Shown here piece by piece: positions 1 through 10,715 of a DNA stretch of 64,000 nt. The notes under the pieces are model-generated. The model did not search any database, was not told the DNA's origin, and worked only from the letters and a program-made list of their open reading frames with translations. Position numbers and translations under genes: made by a program. The stretch lies in assembly GCA_043228905.1 (NCBI GenBank), contig JBHGNT010000008.1:18166001-18230000 (forward strand), in the 5' to 3' direction. The DNA is from Azolla caroliniana. Its lineage: Eukaryota > Polypodiophyta. Every line of letters begins with the position of its first letter. The stretch's first letter is position 1.

Positions 1-779
1 GTTCTCTCTCTATTTGGGACATTTTCCCTTGGTCACTTAAAAAGATATAACTACCATTACCTAATGTTGTTAAGTCCCATTGTATAACATAGTTGATCTT
101 CCGTACAATGATCTTTTGCTTGGTTTTGGAGTACAACTCGGGTCCAAATAGTGGGCACATTGAAGTACTAACACAAAGTAGTTCATTGAAAAGATAGTTG
201 AAATACTAGACAACAAATCTAGATCCCGCTTGGATCCTCGTCAACCAACATGATTCTAGGAGGTCAGGTAGTTAGATTCCTTTTTCTATCTTGAATATTT
301 TCCCTTGACCATTTAAAACATGTGTAGATTTACATGTCCATGCTTGTGATTTGCTCGTCGTGGAACTTGATTAAGAAACAAAGTGGAAACAAGCACACGT
401 TTTACCACTGTTGAAGGATTAATATATTGCACTTTATTGATTTAATAAAGGAAACACTTAATATTCCAGGTTTTCTTGATGAAAGTCTTGTCCATCTCGA
501 AAACAAGAGTTTGAATATGATCATTTGTCATACAAGTGCTAGAAATACTTACATTTTATTATGACTTCCACAAATATTTGAATGTTGTATTGCCAATACA
601 TAAAGGGTTATGTGCATCTCCTAGTATACCATTTGGTGAAGAAGCACTAGATTTTCCATATGGCATTGAACTTCACCCTAGAGATATAATTTGTAAACAA
701 GGGTAGTTATGAAGCACCTCAATCAGCTCTATGCTTCCAATATTCGTTTTATCTTGAGGGTAGTTAGAAACCATGGTTT
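1..779. other. AT-rich stretch without recognisable gene
   Basis: No reading frame of useful length, no retroelement motif and no clear tandem repeat were seen on either strand. Probably decayed intergenic DNA. Confidence 0.5.
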
Positions 780-1132
780 AAACCGTTTAACAATTTATTA
801 TATTTTTTAATTTTTAAAATTTGTAATTTTTTTTAAAAGAATCTTTTCATTTTCAAGCCTTATTCTCACATTTTAGGAAAATCTTTAAAATTTTGAAAAA
901 TTAAAATTTAAAATAATGAAATATTTTAAAATTAGAAATTAGAAATTAGAAATTTGAATTTTGACCTAAGTTGAAAACCAAAACCGAACCACAAATCCGC
1001 AGTTTTAATGGTTTAATGGTTTAATGATTTGAATTTTTTAAAGCGGTTTCATGGTTTGGTTCAAGTTTCAAATCAGTTCAGTTTTGACACTTGGAAACCG
1101 AACTAAACCGAACCGTTGCCAATTGTTACCCA
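780..1132. repeat. Fuzzy GGTTT / AAACC-rich array (copy A)
   Basis: An AT-rich core is flanked by loosely repeated words such as AAACCGAACC and GGTTTGGTTC. The sequence begins with AACC words, passes through AATGGTTTAATGGTTT, and ends with AAACCGAACTAAACCGAACC. The same vocabulary recurs at about 2685-2797, 28975-29545 and 29817-30154. The last of these has terminal inverted repeats and an 8-bp target duplication, so this copy may be a decayed relative, although I could not find clean ends here. Confidence 0.6.
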
Positions 1133-2157
1133 TAAAGGAGAAACCTTTCTTGTGAGCTTCTTGGCACAAATTATATTTTATAGCTATGACAATGTGCATC
1201 AAGAAATTCAAACTCTATTGATATCTCACCAATTACCATAGATTGATACCATTTTATACAACAATATATTCACTTATTTACCTACATTTTAAATGATACT
1301 AACCACATGAAATTTTGTTGTGTGGGGACTCTTTACCTCTAATCTACTCTGATTCTCACTATTAGTTATGTTTACTCTAATGACTTTTGAGATATTATGG
1401 GCTTAGTGAATCACATGTGTAAATGCATGCATGCCTCATGACCTATAAGATTAGTAAGAGACAATGGTGATAAAATTTGTGGGAGTACTTAGATAATTGC
1501 TTGAAAATAAACTTAGATAAAATGGACAACAAATCATTAGCCTATATGTCCATGGAGGACAAGTTATAGACGAAAGGATGCATAGGAAATTACCACGAGC
1601 ACCTTGAGAGATGGAGAGGGAGATAAGTAGACAGATAGATTTTATAATATATCATCTTCAGAGGTAAAATATAACCTGCGAGATGGATACATAGATAGAT
1701 GGATAAGATTTTCACAAAATACAAGTAAAAGTGACAATAGACTCTCAATGCTCAAGAACTTTGCTAATGAATATGTCACAATTGAAAGTGGACACATGAC
1801 TGTGAGAGAACTTCATGCAAGGATTTGGTTTCAGTGTGGAAAGCATATTTGAATGTAATCAAGGGTAGAGCATTTCATCAAATGTGATACTCTGACTATT
1901 GAATTTATTTAGGACAAAGTGTATAATGTAAGCAACTACTCTCATCAAATGTGCCTGAATGCCCTGTCTCACGTCACAGTAAGTGTGAACTAAGTCATAT
2001 GGAAGCAATGGTTTAGATGGAAAACAATGAGATGGGGTACAAGCATACATTGGTGTGTGCAATTTCCTTATTTAGAGAAGAATATGGTTTTGTAGTTATG
2101 TGCAACATATGTACTATAACGCATAAAACATCAACCTCCATATTTTTCCCATGTCAT
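1133..2157. other. Stretch without recognisable gene
   Basis: No conserved protein motif was seen. A short GATAGATA-type run lies near 1630-1700. The 67-residue frame near 1859-2062 matches nothing I recognise and looks like chance. Confidence 0.5.
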
Positions 2158-2400
2158 GAGGGAGAGAGCCTTTCCTAACCATGGATCCTTGCAATCCTAG
2201 ACATTCCAAATCTCTTACAATACATGATATGAGACTAGAGTTCTTCCAATTAATATGTAATCCAAAAGCCAATACAAATTGGTTCAATTCTTACATAAGG
2301 ACCGTAGAAACATGAAAGAGTCATTAGCCAAAGTTTGTGCTACTAGTTGCCCCCAAATGGAAGGTGTAGACCCACAACATCACCATTCGTTGCAAGCCTT
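2158..2400 (-). mobile_element. LINE RT fragment, inverted 5' segment
   Basis: The reverse complement matches, with many substitutions, the LINE RT segment on the plus strand at about 40825-41045. The match covers the stretch around the words GGCAACTAGTAGCACAA and the adjacent ATCCATGGT...GAAAGGC. It lies head to head with the plus-strand piece at 2490-2682, which continues the same LINE. The order (inverted 5' part, then direct 3' part) is the arrangement left by twin-primed reverse transcription. Non-coding remnant. Confidence 0.7.
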
Positions 2401-2489
2401 CATAACATCACTTACAAGGGATGGGTAACAATAGCAAACTAGAATGGGCTAAGTGGGCATTCATGACGAATAGATCTCATGAATGAATG

Positions 2490-2682
2490 TTATGACACTT
2501 GGAGTACATCCATTGGGAATGGATGTTACAAATGGTCAATTAATTGAAATGATTTCTAGTAAATTAAGGGAATAAGATCATGTATTGGAAGTCACAATCT
2601 TGGCCATTTCACGTGCGCTGAAAGGTTGTACAATGTATCATGGAACCCATGATATTACATTACTTACCATTGTTTCTAACAA
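2490..2682 (+). mobile_element. LINE RT fragment, direct 3' segment
   Basis: Runs parallel to the LINE at about 41065-41245. Shared words include GGAATGxATGTTACAAATG, ATGTATTGGAAGTCACAATC and ATGGAACCCATGATATTA. That part of the LINE encodes the region after the RT fingers and palm (TYWKSQ/FHVRLKVVQ type). It stops abruptly at the fuzzy GGTT array at 2683. Confidence 0.75.
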
Positions 2683-2797
2683 GTTCAGGTTTGGTTCAGT
2701 TCAAGTTCAGGTTTTTGTAAATAGTTTAGTTCAGTTTGGGGGTTTACCGGTTCAGTTCGAACCTTTATCGGTTTAAACGGTTTGAAACCGCCTTCTC
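2683..2797. repeat. Fuzzy GGTTCAGTT-type array (copy B)
   Basis: Loose repeats of GGTTTGGTTCAGTT, GGTTTACCGGTTCAGTTCG and GGTTTAAACGGTTT. It lies exactly between two LINE fragments of opposite orientation, so it either inserted at the junction or grew there. Confidence 0.6.
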
Positions 2798-3610
2798 ACA
2801 ATGAAACCTATGCATACATTTGAGGTTAATACATGAAGCCCTATGATCGGATTCCGGTGTCCATTCACTAAATGAGAATTTATGTATGTGATCCAAAATA
2901 CCTTCAGAAAGTAGCACATAGTCAATCACACTATTTCCGTTGTGTTTTCTACATGTAAAACCATTAGTGTTGGGCCATAAGGAAACACCGTTTGCAATAA
3001 GCAATTTGGTACTATTGCACATTTGTAGGAGTAACTTCCTAAATTGGTCTGGATCTTTTTCATTGCTAGAAGAGCGGCTATACATTTGCATATCCTCTTG
3101 CATCCTCGAGATATGTGGCATGAAAGATTCTTGCGCATCAAGTTGGAAACTTCTTGTCAAACATTTATGTCACCAAAGACAATAACTTCCCCTTTGGATT
3201 TGAAATAAGCAATATCATCTTCTAGATTGGCAAAAGGTTGATCTTTACCCAAACATGCATAAAAGTTAGAATCTTGATGAGGAATGTAACATCCAACTAC
3301 AAAAGTGGGCAAATCATTAGGTGTTTCTATTTTGAGCCATACGTAACATTTATGTTCATAATTTTTTATGATCGACACATATTTATCTATTTCCTTCTTA
3401 ATCAAATATGCCACCCCTCCGTGTCCTCGTCTTTGTCTTGGATTTTTCTCCCATGTCAAAGAGTGCACATTATAGTTTCTTAAACCTTGAATCCTTTCAG
3501 TATGGTGCTTCCATGTTTCAACAAGGAGTGTGATATCTGAGTCATCGGCGAACTCCTCTATTCCAAATCCTGAATTCCATGGGTATCCATTGCAATTCCA
3601 AAAGCATAGT
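2790..3610 (-). pseudogene. LINE ORF2 endonuclease domain (L1-type APE), broken
   Basis: Read on the minus strand from about 3610 down, the frames contain the landmarks of an apurinic-type endonuclease in order. These are a CFWNCNGYPW start, LVETWKH with the catalytic Glu, RGHGGVAYLIKKE, VVGCYIPH, VFGDINV with the Asp/Asn pair, VIDYVLLS, and a final SDH. A frameshift near 3160 separates the VFGDINV half (3157-3468) from the IDYVLLS half (2765-3160). In L1-like LINEs this domain nicks the target DNA. ORF1 lies directly upstream (3640-4497), so this is the 5' half of a minus-strand LINE cut off before its RT by the repeat at 2683-2797. Confidence 0.8.
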
Positions 3611-3639
3611 CATAGAAGACGTGGTTTAGTCTCATAGGT

Positions 3640-4497
3640 CACGTGTCCCTATTTGCCTACATTTCCGTCTTTAGGCACATCCTTAAACTTATATTTCAAT
3701 TTTTCTTCATATCCTTTGCGACATGCATTTTGTTGTGAGATAGTATGATCTTCACTCACAAAGCATTGCGTACCTTTGAGGTATACCCAACTATTTTCGA
3801 GCATGATCCTCCGTTTTGTATCATTTGTCATTGTGCATACAATAGGGCTTTCTTCGGAGCGAGTAACACCATGTTTCTGAACTCAGTGTGCCCCATATAC
3901 ATTCATATCCGACGTACCATAATACATGCTAAAAAATTCACCAATGGCCTTTTCGAGGGATGCAAGTGTTTCCACACTCTCCTCTTTAATCCCCTGGATG
4001 ACAATGTTCTTTGATTGTCGTTCACATGCTTTCAATTCTTGGACATCTATGCTTTTTATATTCTTTTCTTGATTCATCACATGCATAATAGATGAGTTTG
4101 ATACCACATCCCCACTACATACATTGGCCCATGACTTTGTTGTGTATACATATTTCATGTCACTTACATCCTGGCTCATCGTGTCCAATTTTTCTTCTTT
4201 TAATGCATCCTTTAACTCAATCTTGTTAAGGCGCTCATTTATTTCAAAAGAAGCTTTCTTACATTCTTGAATCTCATCTTCAAGTTTCACAACCATTTTC
4301 TTAAGACTTTCATTCTCAATGACAACAATTTGGTGCTTAGCATTCTCCTTCATTAGTGTCATAATCTCTTTACCTTGCTTGTTTGTGATTTCTTGGAGAG
4401 AAATCAAGTGACTCATAAGCATTTTTTCCATTGTTGTTGAGTTTATTGCATTGACATCAAGAATCGTTGGTGATCTTGGCTCATCATCAATCATCAA
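3640..4497 (-). pseudogene. LINE ORF1-like protein, frameshifted
   Basis: A 204-residue frame (3883-4497) begins MMIDDEPRSP. It has a long Lys/Glu-rich stretch typical of a coiled coil (about residues 30-105) and then the segment KNIVIQGIKEE, which resembles the fold seen in ORF1 RNA-binding modules. It ends at DMNVYGAH and apparently continues after a frameshift in the frame at 3649-3831 (RRIMLENS...YLKGTQCF). In LINEs, ORF1 coats the element RNA. The adjacent endonuclease frame on the same strand supports the assignment. The function is inferred from position and composition, not from a sure domain match. Confidence 0.6.
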
Positions 4498-4499
4498 GA

Positions 4500-5106
4500 A
4501 TGGGTTTTTATTGATGACGATAAAGACAAGCCCGCACCATCATATAAGATCGTGTTTGACTACCTTACGGATGTGGTTTAATTGGACCATGAGAAATGGG
4601 TTCTTGTTTGATGGACTTCATGGGGTAACACAACTACTTTGTCGACTGAATGGGAAATTGATTTGGCGATTTTCACAATATGTTGTATGGGGATGTTGTC
4701 TAAAGAGGAGATAGAGGTATGTCATCTTGTTTTGCAACACTTGCGAGGGTTTCCCTTGCACTATCACTATTCATGAAGTAGTGAAGATAGCAAGGGTTGT
4801 ATTATCAACTTGTTTTAATAACAAACATTGATTTACGAAAAAGAAAGAGAGAGATGTGCACACATTTGTGGAAACATTGAAACCTTCATCAAAATATCTA
4901 GTGAAAAAGTTTTAATGTGACAAAAGATAGTACACAAAACCCACCATCCTCCATGCACTTGTACAATCATGAGTCATGGGCCCTGTCCGATGAACTTGGT
5001 TGCCTCCATGTTGAGTATTTTATATCTGTATAAATGAAAGATGAAGACAACCTTATCTTCATTATTGTGAGGCTATGATATAGATAGTTTTCTCGATGGA
5101 GACTGT
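4500..5106. other. Stretch without recognisable gene
   Basis: The 87-residue plus-strand frame at 4451-4714 overlaps LINE ORF1 antisense and has no recognisable motif. The rest is simple AT-rich sequence. Confidence 0.4.
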
Positions 5107-5285
5107 CATGTATATACAATGTGATGGTGCAACGATGAGGGTGCAAGTTGGTGAAAATGATGTGCATGTCATGTATAAACAATGTGATGGTGTAGGGATG
5201 AGGGTGCAAGTTGGTGACAATGATGGGATTCGGTGCAACTATCCAAGCATAAACAATGTGGAGGGCACAAGTTGGTGAAAATGAT
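5107..5285. repeat. 63-bp tandem repeat, 2-3 diverged copies
   Basis: The unit starting CATGTATATACAATGTGATGG at 5107 recurs at 5170 as CATGTATAAACAATGTGATGG (63-bp step). A third, shortened copy near 5250 keeps AAACAATGTGGAGGG and CAAGTTGGTGAAAATGAT. No coding meaning is evident. Confidence 0.7.
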
Positions 5286-5679
5286 ACATATATATTCTTT
5301 CCACATATTCAATATAGCCGAATAATAATAATAACAATGGATGAGAAACGTCGAGTTGCTTCCTCAATATAGACATACAAAATACATGTCACTTATCGAT
5401 ATGGACAATGAGCACACACTCTCATGAGTAACTTAACTAGAAAATGGAACGAATTAGACAAGCAAGAGCTCCATGTGACGATGCATTTCCCGGAATATCT
5501 GGCGACGAATTCATGAAAAGAAATCATTGCAAATACAGAGAACACACACACACACATACACAAAGAAAAGATTAAAGTAATTTGAAGATGACAATGAACC
5601 TTATCCATGACAAAACAATGAGGATAGAAAACCACAGTTTTAAAAAAAAGGTAGAAAGCATCAGACTTTTCCAGAGAAA

Positions 5680-5880
5680 ACGCATGGTTTTATCAATAAC
5701 GAACCCATGGTTTTATTTTTTTCAAAGAACAATCGATTGTTTGTTGAGATAGAAACAAACCACGGTTTTGAAACGGGAGAGAAAACCATGGTTTTACCAA
5801 ACATTGGTTCACATGATGATAAAAACCGTTGTATTATGGATTAAGATAAAACCATGGTTTTTTATCGATAAAAATAAACT
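5680..5880. repeat. Scattered AACCATGGTTTT palindromic motifs
   Basis: About half a dozen related words occur within 200 bp: CGCATGGTTTTATC, CCCATGGTTTTATT, ACCACGGTTTTG, AACCATGGTTTTACC, AAAACCGTTG and AAAACCATGGTTTTTTATCG. They lie just upstream of the TATA box at 5914. They could be protein-binding sites or remnants of a fuzzy repeat. Confidence 0.45.
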
Positions 5881-5913
5881 GTGGGGCCTTCTAGCATGAT
5901 GAAAAGAAGAACT

Positions 5914-5921
5914 TATAAATA
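5914..5921 (+). promoter_or_regulatory. TATA box (TATAAATA) of the 6.2-kb candidate gene
   Basis: TATAAATA is followed about 20-30 bp downstream by GCAAACCCTAAACTGTC, where a transcription start would be expected. Telo-box words (AAACCCTAA) occur at about 5938-5947 and 6094-6103. Such motifs are common in 5' regions of plant housekeeping genes. The spacing to the ATG at 6163 gives a leader of roughly 215 nt. Confidence 0.55.
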
Positions 5922-6162
5922 GACGCCCAAAAACCTGCAAACCCTAAACTGTCATTGCCCTAATTTCTTTGAGCCTAGAACTAATTCATCACAAGCCTAG
6001 TCTTCCAATTTACCCTATCTCTGATTCGATAGCCTCTGGCAATTTCTTCTCACGTTTTTCTTTTTCGGGTTTTCGTTTCTAGCCCAGCAGTTCCAAACCC
6101 TAAACCGTAAGCTCTAAATTACAGATCTAGAAAATTTTAAACACAGCACAAACGGAAGAGGA

Positions 6163-6459
6163 ATGGATCGATTGAGTGCAGTGATTCCCATGGTGATGAG
6201 GGCAGCTTCTCAGAGGAAGGAATATGGTCTGCAGAACCCGAGTAATTACGTGATTAATCACTCTCGGATTCTGCTGAATCGGCCCGAGATGGGGTCTGAG
6301 GGGAACCAGGTAGCGGATCGGAAGAGGAACAACAACAAAAACACAGAGAATTTCCCTGCTAAACCCACACGGAGAAATATGATGGCGGAGGAGGCGGACG
6401 ACGAAGACGCAATGGTCCGGCAAACCCTAATCCGCCAAGTCTTCGTGCCGCTCTACTAG
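6163..6459 (+). CDS. Candidate small host protein, 98 aa, unknown function
   Basis: An open frame starts in a good context (GAGGAATGGATC) and ends in TAG at 6457. The protein begins MDRLSAVIPMVMRAASQRKE. It has an Asn/Lys/Arg-rich middle (DRKRNNNKNTEN, about residues 52-63) and an acidic patch EEADDED, and ends RQVFVPLY. I recognise no domain. Supports for a real gene are the upstream TATA box, telo-box motifs, a pyrimidine-rich leader, and higher GC than the surroundings. Against it are its small size and lack of a known match. It may be a first exon with a downstream splice that I could not identify, or a lineage-specific gene. Confidence 0.45.
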   Translation: MDRLSAVIPMVMRAASQRKEYGLQNPSNYVINHSRILLNRPEMGSEGNQVADRKRNNNKNTENFPAKPTRRNMMAEEADDEDAMVRQTLIRQVFVPLY

Positions 6460-6480
6460 AAGGAGATCCAATCCTACAGC

Positions 6481-6532
6481 GCCACGTGGCCGAGGTCAGG
6501 GGCTATGTCCACAGGTGCCATGCCACGTGGCA
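6481..6532. promoter_or_regulatory. Two perfect palindromic G-boxes
   Basis: GCCACGTGGC (6481-6490) and TGCCACGTGGCA (6521-6532) are 40 bp apart. CACGTG cores flanked by GCC/GGC are classical binding sites for plant bZIP and bHLH factors. They lie just 3' of the stop codon of the 98-aa frame, which is an odd place unless they serve a downstream or antisense transcript. Confidence 0.5.
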
Positions 6533-6540
6533 AGCTGATG

Positions 6541-6660
6541 ATTAGGGTTACAAGGGTCTTAAAATCTAATGATTGGGGTTACAAGGGTCTTAAAATCTAA
6601 TGATTAGGGTTACAAGGGTCTTAAAATCTAATGATTAGGGTTATAAGGCCTTAAAATCTC
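6541..6660. repeat. 31-bp tandem repeat, about 4 copies, with telomere-like word
   Basis: Copies start at 6541, 6572, 6603 and 6634. Each opens with ATTAGGGTTACAAGGGTC and continues TTAAAATCTAATG. Copies 1-3 are nearly identical; copy 4 is shorter and diverged. Each unit carries TTAGGGTT, the complement of the telo-box present three times in the adjacent gene. Confidence 0.9.
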
Positions 6661-7902
6661 GGGCGTGTGTTCCGTACTCTTGAATGGGACACTTACCCCT
6701 GAGTCCGGATTGTTCTTTGCCATGTCATGTAGCACACGCGCGACACACACATTCAAGCCATATAATGCAATACCAATGAGGCTATGGTAACCTTGGTTAA
6801 AGGCCTTCTATAACTCAGCTTTATAACTCGCTAGCCCGACATGTTAGCCGGTGCCATTCGTGTCATCACCTTAATTGTTCCCCAATTGCATCCCTCCTAA
6901 GGCATTAATAGTGTGTGCCACCATTACCCCTCTTTTGACCCCACTCTAACATTCAATTGATTTGCCTCTTGGTTGATTGGTGAATGAAGCAATGGATTAT
7001 GAATTGCATTTGGAAGTTTGTTGAGGGGTTTTCTCCTTGCTCGTTTTATAAGCCAAGCAAGCATATTTAATTGCATTTAACATCCAAACTCCCTTGGGCC
7101 AATTGGCAACACTATTAAACTTTAGAGGAAACGTTCAATATTGCAATCTTAGCAAAATTACATTTTCGTTGAGAGGTTAAATCCATATGCCATATCTACC
7201 AAGCACGGTTTTGGGGGGCGGGGGATGATGATTAATAAATATTTTTGTTGAGAGGTTACCCATATGCCATATCCGTCAAACAAGGTTAGGGGGATCACGA
7301 TGTGGATAAGACGATTGTCCTTGAAAGACCTAATGTGACATATTGAACCCGAACAAAGTGTTATAGAGTCTAGAGTCTATACATTTGATATAGATGTCTG
7401 TCTAGTTTCTCTTTGGGCATCCACAATGTTCTATAATGGCATCTAATAAATTAGTTAATGACATGAGTGTGCTCTCTTTGTTCCATAATGGCATCTAGTA
7501 AATCAGGTAATGAGAAATTTTGAGTTGTGCATGATATGGTATCTTTTGCCATGATTTGAACTTTGAAATGATATGGTTTCTTTTAAGGCTGGGAATGATG
7601 TGACGGAAGCCAACAATTTTGTGTTCCTTCCCTATTTGAAAAATGTGTTAGTCATTAGAGGAATGGCTAAGTGGTTATGAGGTTATGAGACACATTTTTG
7701 AATGAGGTGATAAGATTCTATTTCTTAAGCCATTAAAAGATGTGATGCATGCTTTTGTGTTTATGAGTTCCTCTTAGAGAGTCTATGTGGTGGGTATTTT
7801 TTTCACTCTATCAATCACATATTCAATTACTCTTTCCAAGTCCATGGTATCGACCATATAGATATTAGTTGCCATAGGATATCCAACTTAATCAATCCCT
7901 CT
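6661..7902. other. Stretch without recognisable gene
   Basis: No coding motif was seen. A short imperfect direct duplication (GTTGAGAGGTTA...CCATATGCCATATC) occurs at about 7168 and 7247. The rest looks like decayed intergenic DNA. Confidence 0.5.
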
Positions 7903-8482
7903 TCCAAGGATCGGAACCGGCCACAACCGGTTGCACGTATGCTTATTCGAGTGCAAAGGAAACGAGTTGGATAATACGCAGACAGAAAACAAGGGACAAA
8001 AACGAAAACAAGAGACACAAGACATTTTCACGTGGAAAACCCGAATTGGGAAAAACTACGGGGGTCCACAAACCTCGAGAAACAGAATCGATATGATAGA
8101 GGAGAAGTACAATAAGAAACTCAGAGGCGATGACCTCAAGTTCTTCTTCTTCGGACTGACGGCTATAAAGTTACTAACTTTTACACTCTCACTTTCTCTC
8201 TCTCTTACAGAGTTACAGAGGCAACTACCTCCTCTAACTATGCAACAACTAATGATGATCAACTACACATCAAATAAAGTTTGTCCTAGTTGTTTATATA
8301 CAACAACTTTCTGGCAATTTACAAGTATAGCCCACAAGGGGCACATTTGGACTATTAAATATAATCATTTGAATCGGTCATAAATCAATTCTCGATTTTG
8401 GAAAATTGATTTTTAGCCTCGGCCGAGCTCATCCATCGATTCATCTCTTCTCTTCCCATCCGAAGGGACCTGTTTCCTAACA
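7903..8482 (-). repeat. Copia-1 3' LTR
   Basis: On the minus strand it starts TGTTAGGAAACAGGTCC and ends near GGTTCCGATCCTTGGA. It matches 18247-18882 along its length but lacks the expanded dinucleotide tract and an extra segment near 18780-18815, which makes it shorter. The same LTR family occurs as a solo LTR at 41394-42039. Confidence 0.85.
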
Positions 8483-9610
8483 AACTTCCGCTTCAATCCG
8501 GCATGGGGTACTTCATCAATCTGACTCTTTGTCGGCACACATTTAACTTCTCGGTTGACAACACCTTTGTCAACACATCCAATCCGTTGTCGTTCGTGTG
8601 GATCTTTACTAGAGAAAACTCCCTCTCTTCTACCCTCTCCCGGAGTCAATGCTACCTCCGTTGGATGTGCTTTGTCCTCGAGTGGTAGGCAACATTTTTA
8701 AGGTGGATGTCACTTTGATTATCATAGTGGAATCCTTCATCCAAATGATTTCCTTGTCGGCTTCCGCTACGGCCATATACTCGGCCTCCGTGGTTGACAG
8801 CACCACGACCTTCTGTAGCCTCGACTGTCACGAGACAACTTCCCCTGCATAGGTCATTACGTACCCAGATGTGGATCAGTTGGTATCCACATCAACCAAC
8901 ATGTCTGAATCAATATAACCTTCTAGTGTGGGGTTACTCGAGCCGAATCAAAGACACATGCACGGGGTGCCTCTCAGGTATCGAAGTATCCACTTCACAG
9001 CAGCCCAATGCTCTCTGCCGGGATTGCTCATATATCGGCTGACCACTCTGTTATTTGGTGGGAGGTGAAGCCAAGAACAACTCCACCCTCCGCCCAAGGG
9101 GGTTACGTGAGAAATAGAGATAGAGAAAGAAGAAAAAATGAAATAACACAAAATATGAGAGGGAAAAATGTATATTGCATTACATACCCCATAAGGGGTT
9201 TATATAGTACATCAAAATGTAACGGTTACATAATATGACCGTTACAAATAAGAATGTTACACACACACATAAATGTGCATGTGTTCATACACATACTCAC
9301 ACATATACATTACACATACACAACAACCACTTTATAGTCTTCCACCCTTATGCCTCCCAATACACTCCTACAGGTAACAAACTCCGACTGCATATCCAAT
9401 GTTCGGCTTGGTACATACCATCACGTACATCATGGTTCTGATTGCTGAGACATAAGGGACTTTTGACATCTCGGTCTTCGCGGTTTTCGATTTCGGGCAT
9501 TGGTCCTTACTTACCTTGTAGTTCGTCGGCAGTGGCGAGCCGTTCAGTTTCGCGCTTTCAATGCTGAATCTCAAAAGCAACTTTGTCACACACTTTTTTT
9601 TTCCCATAAA
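8483..9610 (-). pseudogene. Copia-1 RNase H and RT C-terminal remnant
   Basis: Minus-strand frames show SKVPYVSAIRTMMYVMVCTKPNIGYAVGV (in pieces, 9368-9607), then after an insertion VSRYMSNPGREHWAAVKW and ILRYLRGT (8948-9060). These are the connection and RNase H landmarks at the end of Copia polyproteins. Further frames reach the LTR at 8482. Several stops are present. Confidence 0.75.
9049..9372 (+). mobile_element. Possible solo LTR inside Copia-1 RNase H
   Basis: About 324 bp interrupts the conserved YAVGV...SRYMSNPG stretch. The insert begins TGTTATTTGG and ends CTCCTACA, the TG...CA form of an LTR, and contains a TATATA motif near 9200. The flanking 5-bp sequences (CACTC and GGTAA) do not match, so a target duplication is lost or the limits are off. 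Confidence 0.4.
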
Positions 9611-9863
9611 AAATATCCTCCATTGGTATTAAAATTAAAGGAAAAACTATATACATATATTGTGTTGCATCTATTCAAAACTAATACAACCCCTCCTCGG
9701 CATATCCATAGTGTCTATAGCCTCTTTTAAGTGACAACCATAATAATTTCTTTGTTCGATCCCGAACAATGTGCATTCCTAGGCTTTGCGTTGCCGGACC
9801 CATATCTTTCATATGACCTACTCAAGGCCTTCTTCAAGCTTCCGATTTTCCTCAGGTTGAACT

Positions 9864-10330
9864 TCAATCAGCATCATTTACGTACATTAGGAGAATGAGG
9901 AAATATCCTCCGTCGAACTTCTTCACAAACACACAGTGATCGGCATGCGTTTTGTGGTACCCTTTGTCGGTCATGAAGGATTCGAATTTTTGGTACCATT
10001 GCTGAGGTGCTTGTTTCAACCCATACAAGCTCTTCTTTAATCGGCATACCAGGTTCTCTTTACCTTTCTCCAAGAATCCTTTCGGCTGGTGCATGTATAT
10101 CTCTTCCTCCAAACCTCCATGAAGGAAGGAAATCTTGACATCCAGTTGCTCGACTTCGACATCCATGCTAGCCGCTATACTCAGCATTGTTCGGATTGAC
10201 GTCATCTTCACTACCGGGGCAAATATTTTGTCGAAATCGACACCCTTCTTTTGTTGAAAGCCTTTCCCGACGATTCGTGCTTTATATCTGGGTGGATTCC
10301 CACCATCTCCCGGTTTCAATTTGTACCCAC
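9864..10330 (-). pseudogene. Copia-1 reverse transcriptase segment
   Basis: The frame at 9864-10349 has the N-terminal half of a Copia RT: YKARIVGKGFQQKKGVDF, FAPVVKMTSIRTMLSIAA, EQLDVKISFLHGGLEEEIYM, and VCRLKKSLYGLKQAPQQWY. The active-site region is degraded to LLMYVNDAD in place of YVDD. The 5' continuation lies beyond the Copia-2 insertion, from 15611 upward. Confidence 0.85.
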
Positions 10331-10610
10331 TGTTGAGAACCGAACTCAACTTCCCTTAGAGATAGTGTTGACACTAACCAGTGGACATCTTACTATGCTA
10401 GTTTTGTAATTAGTAGAAAGGGCATTTGCCCTAGACTAGTTGGTATTTAAACCAACTCCTTGTAACTTAGTTATTGTTGGATGTAATTTACATTTTCACT
10501 AATATAGCTTCTTGTTCTAAGCTCTCTCTCTCTCTCTCTCTCTGTTTTGTCTCACACACATAGAGCACGCTTCCGTTACACAACACCACCTATGTCTCTC
10601 ATTCTTTACA
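10331..10610 (+). repeat. Copia-2 5' LTR
   Basis: Starts TGTTGAGAACC and ends ATTCTTTACA. It contains a CT microsatellite at about 10520-10543. The partner is 15326-15605. Confidence 0.95.
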
Positions 10611-10622
10611 TGGTATCAGAGC
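10611..10622 (+). promoter_or_regulatory. Copia-2 primer-binding site
   Basis: TGGTATCAGAGC abuts the LTR end. It is the standard complement of the 3' end of plant initiator methionine tRNA used by many Copia elements to prime minus-strand DNA synthesis. Confidence 0.9.
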
Positions 10623-10715
10623 GTGTGGTTTTCTGATCAACCTTATTCAATTGTGATGTGCTACACACTGACAAATAGCTTAACCGGTTTGAGTAACAAA
10701 GAAGAAATCGATATC

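Noticed and set aside
6541-6660. Interstitial telomere
   Set aside because: TTAGGGTT occurs once per 31-bp unit, not as a continuous heptamer array.
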